Below, in pieces: positions 41,597-49,504 of a stretch of 64,000 bases of DNA. Under the pieces are notes generated by a model that was given only the letters and a program-made list of their open reading frames with translations, had not been told where the DNA came from and did no database searches. The stretch is from Nocardioides sp. JS614. GTDB lineage: Bacteria; Actinomycetota; Actinomycetes; Propionibacteriales; Nocardioidaceae. The DNA is taken from the NCBI RefSeq assembly GCF_000015265.1, contig NC_008699.1, positions 806,001 to 870,000 of the forward strand. The letters run 5' to 3'. Within the stretch, counting starts at the first letter, position 1. Each line of letters opens with the position of its first letter. The position numbers and the translations under genes were made by a program.

Positions 41597-42618
41597 GATT
41601 CGACCTGACTCCCGACCAGTCGACCGTGGTCGCAACCCTGCGAGGGTTTCTCGGGGACCAGTTGAGCGACGCGCGCCGACGCTCGCGCATCGATGGACGG
41701 ACCGTCGACATCGAGCTCTGGGAGCGGCTGTGCGGGCTGGGATTCGCAGGCATCGGCCTCGATCCGACTGACGACGACGCAGGGCTCCTGGAGCTCGGCC
41801 TCGTGGCCGAGGAGCTCGGGGCTGCGCTGGCTCCGGTGCCGTTCCTGCCCAACGCAGGGGCAGCACTCCTGGTGGTTCACGCTGGCTCTTCGGGGCAGCG
41901 TGATCGTTTGCTGCCCGGCCTGCTCGACGGCGACGCCCCAGGGATGTTCGCCGTTGCTCCTGACGGTCTGGTGATCGACTCGGGGACCGAGTCCGGGCCA
42001 CTGGTCGTCGTCGACGACGGACAGGCGTACCTCGCCGGAGAGCGGGCTCGGCGCAAGCAGTTCGAGACCATCGATCTCCTGCGGCGGTACTCCCGGCTGG
42101 AGTCCGCCGACGTGGGCGAGAAGCTCCCCGGCGACCCGGCAACGGCGATTGACATGATCGAGGTCCTCATCTCGGCCGAACTCACCGGGGTTGCCCAGCG
42201 GGCGCTGGACCTGGCCGTGGCCTACGCCCGGGAACGCGAGCAGTTCGGCCGCAAGATCGGCACCTTCCAGGGCGTCTCGCACCGTTGTGCGGAGATGCTC
42301 CTCGAGGTCGAGACCGCCCGCTCCACGTGGTGGTACGCCGCGTGGACCGCTCGGGCGGCGCCAGAGGAGCTCCCGCTGGCGGCGTCGACGGCGAAGGTTG
42401 CTGCCGTGTCGGCCGCCTTGTCGGCGACCACGGGCGCGCTCCAGGTACACGGTGGCATCGGGTTCACCTGGGAGCACGAGATCCACCTGTTGCTGCGTCG
42501 TGCCCGGACCATGAGCCAGATCCTGGGGGACGCCCGGGGCCATCGGGCCCGGATCGCGCGGTTGATCGGCAGTGCCACACCGCCCGAGCTCGATGCCCCA
42601 CAGGAGGCCGGCGTATGA
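41593..42618 (+). CDS. Acyl-CoA dehydrogenase-like second subunit
   Basis: A 341-residue protein of the acyl-CoA dehydrogenase family, shorter than its partner. It contains LCGLGFAGIGLDPTDDDAGL, LTGVAQRALDLAVAYARERE, QFGRKIGTFQGVSHRCAEML and LQVHGGIGFTWEHEIHLLLR. The C-terminus has no equivalent of the catalytic Glu segment, so it is probably the non-catalytic FAD-binding partner of the upstream subunit. It overlaps both its neighbours by four bases. Confidence 0.92.
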   Translation: MRFDLTPDQSTVVATLRGFLGDQLSDARRRSRIDGRTVDIELWERLCGLGFAGIGLDPTDDDAGLLELGLVAEELGAALAPVPFLPNAGAALLVVHAGSSGQRDRLLPGLLDGDAPGMFAVAPDGLVIDSGTESGPLVVVDDGQAYLAGERARRKQFETIDLLRRYSRLESADVGEKLPGDPATAIDMIEVLISAELTGVAQRALDLAVAYAREREQFGRKIGTFQGVSHRCAEMLLEVETARSTWWYAAWTARAAPEELPLAASTAKVAAVSAALSATTGALQVHGGIGFTWEHEIHLLLRRARTMSQILGDARGHRARIARLIGSATPPELDAPQEAGV

Positions 42619-43271
42619 ATGAGCTGATCCATCTGATGCGCACCACTGGGAGCCCCCGGTACTTCACCGACGAGGACGTGTCCGACGAGGTCATTCTCCA
42701 GGCGATCGAAGCCGCGCGCTTCGCTCCGTCGGGCGGGAACAGGCAGCCGGTCCGGTGGATCGTCGTCCGCGACGGGCAGATCAGGCGCGCCCTCGCCGAG
42801 CTCTACCTACCCCTGTGGCAGCGGGACATGGCGGCGTTCCTCAGCGGCGAGATGCGCAGTGGAGCGGCGACGTTGGGCCCCGCGGTACGAGCCGCCAACG
42901 ACTTCGCGGAGTCCTTCGGGAACGTCCCGGTGATCCTGGTCGCTTGCGTCGTGGAGGCCGACCTGCACGTCCACATGAAGGACTCGGCGGGTCATCCCAA
43001 CTTCCTTGGCGGCTCTTCGGTTTACACGTTCGTCCAGAACGCATGCCTCGCGCTCCGCTCGCTCGGCGTCGGTGCCACCATCACCACGCTGATCTGCGAA
43101 CGCGAGGCCGAGGCAGCACAGCTGCTCGGCATTCCCGACGGGATGCGCTCTGCCTGCCACATCGCAGTGGGCTACCCAGCAGGGGGTTTTCCGACCACCC
43201 TCACGCGCCTGGACGTCGAAGCGCTGGTCTCGTACGACCGGTACTCCGACGCCCCGCCACCTGACTTGTGA
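42615..43271 (+). CDS. Nitroreductase-family flavoprotein (second copy)
   Basis: A 218-residue FMN-dependent protein and clear relative of the gene at 34180. It starts MNELIHLMRTTGSPRYFTDE, has FAPSGGNRQPVRWIVVRDGQ and VQNACLALRSLGVGATITTL, and ends with the GYPAGGFPTTLTRL seen as GYPAKPFPTKLNRL in the first copy. It closes the operon that the first copy opens. The two may form a heteromer or act on successive intermediates. The ATG overlaps the previous stop by four bases. Confidence 0.88.
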   Translation: MNELIHLMRTTGSPRYFTDEDVSDEVILQAIEAARFAPSGGNRQPVRWIVVRDGQIRRALAELYLPLWQRDMAAFLSGEMRSGAATLGPAVRAANDFAESFGNVPVILVACVVEADLHVHMKDSAGHPNFLGGSSVYTFVQNACLALRSLGVGATITTLICEREAEAAQLLGIPDGMRSACHIAVGYPAGGFPTTLTRLDVEALVSYDRYSDAPPPDL

Positions 43272-43290
43272 CCGATCTAACTCTGAGGGG

Positions 43291-43346
43291 TTGACGTACG
43301 TCACAGCGCGAGGCTAGATTCCACGCACCCTAACGAACGTTCGGTT
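43291..43346 (+). promoter_or_regulatory. Promoter and operator (copy 3) of the ABC importer
   Basis: -35 TTGACG (43291-43296) and -10 TAGATT (43315-43320) with 18-bp spacing are followed by TAACGAACGTTCGGTT (43331-43346), matching the island palindrome at 14 of 16 positions. The layout is the same as in front of the mutase operon. Confidence 0.68.
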
Positions 43347-43368
43347 CCCACGAGATGAGGAAGATCAC

Positions 43369-44565
43369 ATGAGAAGCAAGAAGTGGCTCGCGTCGACAGC
43401 CGTCACCCTCGTCGTCTCCCTCGCGCTCGTGGCGTGCGGCTCGGGCGATTCGGAGGACTCGAGCACCGGCTCGGGGAGCAACGGTGACTCGGCGGCGCTC
43501 GTCGCCTCGGCTGAGCAGTTGGTCGAACGCGCCCAGCAGGGCCTGACCTACTCGTCGACAGACACCCCCGACACTCCTGACCAGATCGAGACCTACGGCG
43601 ACTGGCGCGGCCCGACGGACGCACCCGAGATCAAGAAGGGTGCCAACGTCCAGGTGATCGTGTGCACCAAGCAGGCCGTCGCCTGCATGGAGGGCGCTCA
43701 GGGCGTTGTCGACGCGGGGAAGGCCCTGGGCTGGAAGGTCGAGGTCATCGACGGCGGCGGAACTCCCGAAGGCAATGCCAAGGCCTTCGACACCGCCTTC
43801 AGTCGCAACCCCGACGCCATCGTGGGTATCGCCGTTCCTGCGCTGGCCGTTGGAGACAAGCTCGAGGAGGCCAGGGCGCGCGGGATCATCACCTCGGTGA
43901 CCGGGGACATCCCGCCGACCGGGGGGGAGACCGCCTACGACTCGATCGTGTCCTTCCGGATGACGCTGATGATGTCGACGATCGGCTTCGCCGAGATCGC
44001 TCGCACCGACGGCAAGGCCAACTCGATCGTCGTGACGGACAGCGGCACGCCGTCTCTTGTCGAGGCAATGGGCCAGTACAAGAAGGTTCTCGACACCTGC
44101 AGCGGCTGCGACTACACCGACGTCTCGTGGACCATCTCGGACGCGGTCGACCCGACCAAGGTGACCTCGATCGTCACGGGTGCGATCTCGCAGAACCCCA
44201 ACGCGACCTCGATCGTCGTTCCGTACGCGATCGGCCTGCCGGCGGTCATCCAGGCGGTCGCCTCGGCCGGGAAGGCCGACCAGATCAAGGTGATCACCAA
44301 GGACGCCGACGCCGTGGGCCTGCAAGCCGTCGCCGAGGACCAGGTCATCTATAACAGCGGGGCTTCGGCGACGTGGGCCGGCTGGGCCGTGGCAGACCAG
44401 CTGGTCAGGGGGCTGGCCGGCGCGCCCTACCTCGATGTCGACGAGATCGGACTCGGGCTGATGTTCTTCATCAAGGACAACGTGCCGAGCGACGGCAAGA
44501 TCGACAGCGCCGAGGGAATGATCGACTACGCCTCCTTCTACAAGAAGGCGTGGGGTCTGAGCTGA
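43369..44565 (+). CDS. Sugar-type ABC importer, substrate-binding lipoprotein
   Basis: A 398-residue lipoprotein of the periplasmic-binding protein I (RbsB-like) type. The signal SKKWLASTAVTLVVSLALVA ends at lipobox LVAC with Cys23, then a Gly/Ser-rich linker. The binding domain has VQVIVCTKQAVACMEGAQGV, DAIVGIAVPALAVGDKLEEA and SIVVTDSGTPSLVEAMGQYK. It is followed by ATPase and permease genes. This class takes up sugars, purines, autoinducers and some xenobiotics; in this setting it probably imports the compound that the island degrades. Confidence 0.93.
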   Translation: MRSKKWLASTAVTLVVSLALVACGSGDSEDSSTGSGSNGDSAALVASAEQLVERAQQGLTYSSTDTPDTPDQIETYGDWRGPTDAPEIKKGANVQVIVCTKQAVACMEGAQGVVDAGKALGWKVEVIDGGGTPEGNAKAFDTAFSRNPDAIVGIAVPALAVGDKLEEARARGIITSVTGDIPPTGGETAYDSIVSFRMTLMMSTIGFAEIARTDGKANSIVVTDSGTPSLVEAMGQYKKVLDTCSGCDYTDVSWTISDAVDPTKVTSIVTGAISQNPNATSIVVPYAIGLPAVIQAVASAGKADQIKVITKDADAVGLQAVAEDQVIYNSGASATWAGWAVADQLVRGLAGAPYLDVDEIGLGLMFFIKDNVPSDGKIDSAEGMIDYASFYKKAWGLS

Positions 44566-44566
44566 C

Positions 44567-46060
44567 GTGGACCCCATCGTCAAGTTCCCCGACTCGCCTT
44601 CTGCAGCCCTCGAGGTCTCTGGGGTCGAGAAGGTGTACGGCGGCAATGTCGCCCTGGCCGGCGTAAGCCTCTCCGTCGGCCAGGGCGAGATCCACGGGCT
44701 CCTCGGTGCCAACGGTGCCGGCAAGTCGACTCTCGTCAAGATCATCTCGGGAATCGAGCCGCAGGACGCGGGCACCGTCTCGATCCTCGGCGCCCAGCTC
44801 CCGCTGCCGCACCATCCATCCGCCGTACGAGAACTGGGCTGCGCACTCATCCACCAGGATCGCGCTCTGGCTCCCGACCTCTCTATCGCAGACAACATCG
44901 CGCTGACAGTCGGCTATACGCGGAGGTGGGGGCTGATCGACAACCGGGCAACGACGCTTCGCGCGCGTGAGGCGACTGCTCGCGTCGGCTTGAGCGTCGA
45001 CGTGTCTACCTTGGTCAGCGACCTGCCGATCGCCGAGCAGACACTTGTCGCCATCGCTCGCGCGCTGGCTGTCGATGCCCGGCTGGTGCTTCTCGACGAG
45101 CCTACGGCGAACCTCGGTCGTGAGGACGCGCACCTCCTCTACGGACGACTGCGTGCCCTGGCCGACGACGGCGTCGCCTGTGTTCTGATCACTCACGCGC
45201 TTAGTGAGGCGCTGGAGGTCTGCGACCGGGTCACCGTTCTCCGGGACGGTGAGGTGGTCGCCTCCCAACCGGCGTCCGAGTTGAGTCCTGACCAGCTTGC
45301 CACCCTCGTGGTCGGGCACCGACCCGCTCATCACGTGTCGGAGCGTCGCAAGCGCAGTGGTTCCGCAGCGGAGACGCCGCGGTTGTCACTCGCCGGCCTC
45401 ACCCACGACCGTTTCGGGCCGCTCACTCTGGATGCCTTCCCTGGGGAGGTCATCGGCATCACCGGGTTGGCGGATTCGGGGCACCTCCAGGTCTGCGAGG
45501 TGGTGGCTGGCCTGGCGCGCGCGAGCGCCGGCACCATGCGGGTCGACGGGACGGAGTACGCGCCCAGCGGCGTCGCGCACGCGCGAGGTCGTCACATCGC
45601 CTACGTGCCGCCGGATCGACTTCGTGACGGCCTCGCCTCCTCGATGTCGGCCAGAGAGAACCTGTACCTCGACGGGCGGTCCCCGAAGCGTGAACGATCC
45701 GAGTCGCAGCGCATCATGCGCGACGCGAAGGTGAAGCCGGCTGACCCCGAGGCGCACATCTCCACCTTCAGCGGGGGCAACCAGCAGAAGGTGCTGATCG
45801 CGAAGTGGATGGAGACCGAACCCTCCCTGCTCGTCCTCTCCGAGCCGACCGTCGGCGTGGACATCGGGGCGCGCGACGACATTTATTCACGAATCCACCA
45901 GTCCTGTGCCGAGGGCAGGACCGTTCTGGTGGCCAGCTCGGACCTGGAGGAGATCTCCCTTCTCAGCGATCGCGTCATCGTCCTGCGCTACGGGCAGGTC
46001 GTCGCGGAGCTGGAGTCCGAGGAAGCCACAGTCGAACGCCTTGCCGCACTTAGTAGCTAG
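44567..46060 (+). CDS. ABC importer ATPase with two nucleotide-binding domains (RbsA-like)
   Basis: A 497-residue fusion of two ATPase domains. Domain 1 has the Walker A GANGAGKSTLVKIISG and Walker B LVLLDEPTANL; its signature region reads LVSDLPIAEQTLVAIARAL, lacking the usual SGGQ. Domain 2 has a degenerate Walker A (VIGITGLADSGHLQVCEVVA) but a good signature FSGGNQQKVLIAKWME and Walker B LLVLSEPTVGVD. One active and one degenerate site is normal for this family. It starts one base after the binding-protein stop (GTG). Confidence 0.94.
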   Translation: MDPIVKFPDSPSAALEVSGVEKVYGGNVALAGVSLSVGQGEIHGLLGANGAGKSTLVKIISGIEPQDAGTVSILGAQLPLPHHPSAVRELGCALIHQDRALAPDLSIADNIALTVGYTRRWGLIDNRATTLRAREATARVGLSVDVSTLVSDLPIAEQTLVAIARALAVDARLVLLDEPTANLGREDAHLLYGRLRALADDGVACVLITHALSEALEVCDRVTVLRDGEVVASQPASELSPDQLATLVVGHRPAHHVSERRKRSGSAAETPRLSLAGLTHDRFGPLTLDAFPGEVIGITGLADSGHLQVCEVVAGLARASAGTMRVDGTEYAPSGVAHARGRHIAYVPPDRLRDGLASSMSARENLYLDGRSPKRERSESQRIMRDAKVKPADPEAHISTFSGGNQQKVLIAKWMETEPSLLVLSEPTVGVDIGARDDIYSRIHQSCAEGRTVLVASSDLEEISLLSDRVIVLRYGQVVAELESEEATVERLAALSS

Positions 46061-46074
46061 ACGGAGCGAACGAG

Positions 46075-47136
46075 ATGAACACGAAGCAGCGCCAGAACGC
46101 CGGAAGCATCGTTGAGTTCCTCAGCAAGTTCGCGCTGGTGGTCGTCCTGATCGCACTGGCGCTGACCTTCTCACTGATGCGACCGGAGTCGTTCGGCACG
46201 GTCGACAACTTCAAGGCAATCGCGGACAACTACGCCGTGGTGCTCCTGCTCGCCTGCGCCGCGACGCTGCCACTGATCGTCGGTCAGTTCGACCTTTCGT
46301 TCGGCAGTCTGTTCGCGTTCGTGCAGATGATCGTCGTCGGAAACGTCATCAACAAGGGGTGGAGCGTGCCGTCCGCCCTGCTCGTCGCGTTCATGGCGGC
46401 GACCTTGGTCGGCCTGATCAACGGCGTGGCCGTGGCCAAGTTCAAGATCTCGTCCTTCATCGCCACGCTCGCGTCGGGCAGCATCCTCACCGGACTCTCG
46501 CTGGCGTACTCGAAGGGCGAGTCTGTCTTCGGCGCGGCGCCCGACTCGCTGACCAGGATCGCACGCTCGGAGTTCCTCGGCATGCGGCTACCGATCTGGT
46601 ACAGCGTCGTCGTCGTCATCGTCCTGGCCATCGTCCTGCACCGCACCCCCGTGGGTCGGCGGATGTACGCCACCGGCTCCAATGAGCGCGCCGCCCTGCT
46701 GACCGGGATCCCTGCGCGGCGCTACGTCATGGCCACCTTCGTGCTGGCTGCCTGGCTCGCTGCCGCCGCCGGCGTCGTGATCGGATCGCGGATCGGAGCA
46801 GCCACTCCCGACAGCGGCAGCACGATGCTCATCCCGGCCTTCGCGGGTGCGTTCTTGGGGTCAACCGCATTCACCGGGGGCCGCTTCAACATTCCGGGCA
46901 CCGTGGTCGCCGTGCTCGTGGTCGGGATCACCGTCACCGGTCTCCAGCAGCTCGGTGCGGCGCTGTGGGTCGAGCCGGTCTTCAACGGCATCGTGTTGTT
47001 CGCGGCGGTGGGCCTGTCTGCCTGGATGTCGCGGCTGCGTGCCGCACGGGCGCGCAAGGCTCGACTGCGCGAGCTCAGCGAGCACCGTCAGGCGGAGGAA
47101 GGCAGGGCCGAGGGGTACGACGAGATCACGGTTTGA
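46075..47136 (+). CDS. ABC importer permease (RbsC/AraH type)
   Basis: A 353-residue membrane protein with about 8-10 helices. It contains LIVGQFDLSFGSLFAFVQMI and ATLVGLINGVAVAKFKISSF, matching the LSVG..A and G..NG motifs of ribose-type permeases, and AGAFLGSTAFTGGRFNIPGT, corresponding to the conserved GG G-I-GT segment. It ends in a basic cytoplasmic tail. It completes the importer and overlaps the convergent TetR gene by 11 bases. Confidence 0.93.
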   Translation: MNTKQRQNAGSIVEFLSKFALVVVLIALALTFSLMRPESFGTVDNFKAIADNYAVVLLLACAATLPLIVGQFDLSFGSLFAFVQMIVVGNVINKGWSVPSALLVAFMAATLVGLINGVAVAKFKISSFIATLASGSILTGLSLAYSKGESVFGAAPDSLTRIARSEFLGMRLPIWYSVVVVIVLAIVLHRTPVGRRMYATGSNERAALLTGIPARRYVMATFVLAAWLAAAAGVVIGSRIGAATPDSGSTMLIPAFAGAFLGSTAFTGGRFNIPGTVVAVLVVGITVTGLQQLGAALWVEPVFNGIVLFAAVGLSAWMSRLRAARARKARLRELSEHRQAEEGRAEGYDEITV

Positions 47137-47728
47137 GCAACCGGTCCACGACGAGAGCGCTGTAGTGATCCGCCACTCGTTCGATGGTCGCCGAGCCGCC
47201 GGGTCGGAACCAGTCGTTGATGGACAGGCACATGCCGATGATCGCGCGCGAGTCGAGCTTCGCGTCGGTGAGGGCGAACTCGCCGGCCGCGGCGCCCTCG
47301 TTGAGGACGTTCTCGACGCCGCGCTGGAATCGACGGAGGTCCTGCTGGATCATCTCGTACACGTCGGGGATGGTGTTGGCGAGCTCCCGCGAGTCGCGCA
47401 GTCCGACCTGGCGCTCGAGCCGGTGCTCCCAGTAGTAGATGATCATCGCTCGCAGCACTCGCTCGAGCCGCTCACGGGGGGAACCGTCGCCTTCGAGGAT
47501 GGGCACGTGGGCGGCGATGAAGGCGTGGTTGCCCTCGGCGGCGATCGCGGCGAGCAGGTGCTGCTTGGACGGGAAATGGTGGTACAGGCTCGAGCTCTGG
47601 ATCCCCACGGCATCGGCGATCGACCGCATGCCGACGGCGTGGTAGCCGTGCTCGGCGAAGAGGCGGGTCGCCTCGGTGATGATCGCTTCCCTTCGGGGGA
47701 CCTCGGCGACCTGGGCGGAGCGTGCCAC
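47126..47728 (-). CDS. TetR-family regulator, candidate master repressor of the island
   Basis: A 200-residue regulator. The HTH domain has REAIITEATRLFAEHGYHAV and IADAVGIQSSSLYHHFPSKQ, the TetR pattern. The ligand domain has few motifs; a Trp-containing stretch CLSINDWFRPGG is similar to fatty-acid and acyl-CoA responsive TetR proteins. The GTG start faces the oxidoreductase at 47787 across a copy of the island palindrome. It is central among the five palindrome sites, so it is the best candidate to bind them, with an acyl-CoA as possible inducer. Binding is inferred. Confidence 0.9.
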   Translation of the reverse strand: MARSAQVAEVPRREAIITEATRLFAEHGYHAVGMRSIADAVGIQSSSLYHHFPSKQHLLAAIAAEGNHAFIAAHVPILEGDGSPRERLERVLRAMIIYYWEHRLERQVGLRDSRELANTIPDVYEMIQQDLRRFQRGVENVLNEGAAAGEFALTDAKLDSRAIIGMCLSINDWFRPGGSATIERVADHYSALVVDRLLKP

Positions 47729-47760
47729 GTGACCTTTCCTTCCCGGCAAGCCTGGCAGAC

Positions 47761-47776
47761 TGTCGAACGTTCGGAA
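47761..47776. promoter_or_regulatory. Regulon palindrome, copy 4 (between tetR and LLM oxidoreductase)
   Basis: The core CGAACGTTCG (47764-47773) is perfect and the outer bases diverge (11 of 16 in all). It sits in the 58-bp gap between divergent starts, so it can control both genes. Confidence 0.5.
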
Positions 47777-47786
47777 GGATACTCTC

Positions 47787-48713
47787 ATGACCGGTGATCT
47801 TCTGCGGCTCGGCCTCGGGGTCACGGCCGCGCCTGATGTCGTCCAGGCTGCGCGACGCGCGGAAGATCTCGGGTTCGGGTATGTCAGTTGCGGGGAGCAT
47901 CTCTTCTTCCATGGCGCCGTGCCAAACGCATTCGTCGCTCTAGCAGCGGCGGCGGCCGTGACCGACCGGATCGAACTGCTCAGCTCGATCACGATCCTGC
48001 CGCTCTACCCCGCAGCGATGGCGGCGAAGCTCGCGGCGATGGTGGACGTGGTCTCGGCCGGGCGGTTCAACCTCGGAGTGGGCGCCGGCGGCGAGTTCGC
48101 TCGGGAGTTCGATGCGGTCGGCGTTCCCGTCGCCCAGCGTGGGGCGCGCACCGACGAGGGGCTCGAGGTGCTCCGGCTCCTCTTCACGGGCGAGGAGGTG
48201 CACTTCCAAGGCACGTGGAGCAGTCTCGACGCACTGGCGCTGAACCCGCCGCCCTGTCGCCGGGGTGGGCCACCCTTGTGGATCGCCGGCCGGGGCGACG
48301 TAGCGACTCGGCGAGCCGCCCGGTGGGGCGATGTATGGATGCCGCACCTGTGCACACCGGGACAGCTCGCCCGCGGCATGTCCCTGGTGCGCGAACGCAC
48401 TGAGGAGTTCGGGCGGCGCCCTGACGATGTCACCGGCGCGGTCTTCGCTTTCGTCACCACCTATCCCGACGGGGACGCCGCACGACGGACGGCGATCGAC
48501 TGGGTGGGCAACAACTACAAGCAGGACTTCAGCGAGCTCGGCCACCTGCTCGTAGCGGGTACCCCGACGGAGTGTGCGGATCGGCTGCGCGAGTACCAGG
48601 CGGCCGGCGCCGCCTCGGTACAGCTGACTATCGCTGCACCCCAAGAGGATGCTGACGTGATGCTCGACCGCATCGCGCACGAGATCCTCCCGCAGTTCGC
48701 CCCGTCGCCCTAG
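47787..48713 (+). CDS. LLM-class (luciferase-like) F420-dependent oxidoreductase, first
   Basis: A 308-residue TIM-barrel enzyme of the luciferase-like superfamily. It contains VQAARRAEDLGFGYVSCGEH, DRIELLSSITILPLYPAAMA, LDVVSAGRFNLGVGAGG-type sequence (DVVSAGRFNLGVGAGGEF) and GGPPLWIAGRGDVATRRAAR. The segment SAGRF.LGVG is typical of F420-dependent members. With F420 genes 4 kb away and no partner flavin reductase nearby, F420H2 rather than FMN is the likely cofactor. It may hydrogenate or hydroxylate an intermediate. Confidence 0.9.
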   Translation: MTGDLLRLGLGVTAAPDVVQAARRAEDLGFGYVSCGEHLFFHGAVPNAFVALAAAAAVTDRIELLSSITILPLYPAAMAAKLAAMVDVVSAGRFNLGVGAGGEFAREFDAVGVPVAQRGARTDEGLEVLRLLFTGEEVHFQGTWSSLDALALNPPPCRRGGPPLWIAGRGDVATRRAARWGDVWMPHLCTPGQLARGMSLVRERTEEFGRRPDDVTGAVFAFVTTYPDGDAARRTAIDWVGNNYKQDFSELGHLLVAGTPTECADRLREYQAAGAASVQLTIAAPQEDADVMLDRIAHEILPQFAPSP

Positions 48714-48736
48714 GCCCGGGCCGGTCATGCCCCAGG

Positions 48737-49504
48737 TCAGCGACCGCGGAACACGGGGGCGCGCTTCTCCAGGAATGCCCTGATGCCCTCGTGCGCGTCC
48801 TCGGAGGCATTGGTGTCCAGGGTGACCGCGAACTGTGCCTCCCACGCCTCGGCTGACTCGGCGTCGTCGATGCGACGACTCATGATCGTCTTGCTTCCGT
48901 TGACGGCGAGTTGCCCCGCTGCGGCGATCGAGGCGGCGACGGCAAGTCCCATGCCGAGCGGGTCGCCGGGATCGGCCAGCCGTGACACCAGGCCTAGCTC
49001 GTGGGCACGGATGCCGGAGATCGGTTGACCGGTGAGGGCCATGTCGAGGGCCACGTTGTACGGGAGTCGATGGGGCAGTCGGAGCAGGGCGCCACCGGAG
49101 GGAACCAGGCCGCGGGCCACCTCCGGAATTCCGAGCCTGGCGTCCGGCGTGGCGACCATCAGGTCACAAGCAAGCGCGAGTTCGAGACCGCCTCCGACGG
49201 CGAATCCGTCGATCGCGGCGACCAGCGGCTTCCGGGTCGAGTGCCGTACCAGGCGGGCGAGCGCAGCGGCGGCCTCTTCCGGTGGGCGCGCGCTGAAGGC
49301 CCGTAGGTCCATGCCCGCGCAGAACGTGCCACCCGCGCCGTGCAGGACGGCGACGCGGAGGGCGTCGCTCTGGTCGAGCCGAGCCATGGCCTCCGCGACG
49401 CCGAGCGAGAGCTCCTCGTTGATCGCGTTGCGCATGTTCGGCCGGTTCAGGGTGACGACCAGCACGCCGTCCCGCTGGGACGTCAGCACCGCTTCCTCGG
49501 TCAT
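48737..49504 (-). CDS. Enoyl-CoA hydratase/isomerase family protein (second)
   Basis: A 255-residue crotonase. It contains VVTLNRPNMRNAINEELSLG, VAVLHGAGGTFCAGMDLRAF, AAIDGFAVGGGLELALACDL and LGIPEVARGLVPSGGALLRL. The PE in GIPEVARG is the second catalytic Glu position; the first (AL.E.AL) is not clear. Its start overlaps the racemase stop by four bases, so the two are cotranscribed leftward from the promoter at 50677. Confidence 0.92.
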   Translation of the reverse strand: MTEEAVLTSQRDGVLVVTLNRPNMRNAINEELSLGVAEAMARLDQSDALRVAVLHGAGGTFCAGMDLRAFSARPPEEAAAALARLVRHSTRKPLVAAIDGFAVGGGLELALACDLMVATPDARLGIPEVARGLVPSGGALLRLPHRLPYNVALDMALTGQPISGIRAHELGLVSRLADPGDPLGMGLAVAASIAAAGQLAVNGSKTIMSRRIDDAESAEAWEAQFAVTLDTNASEDAHEGIRAFLEKRAPVFRGR

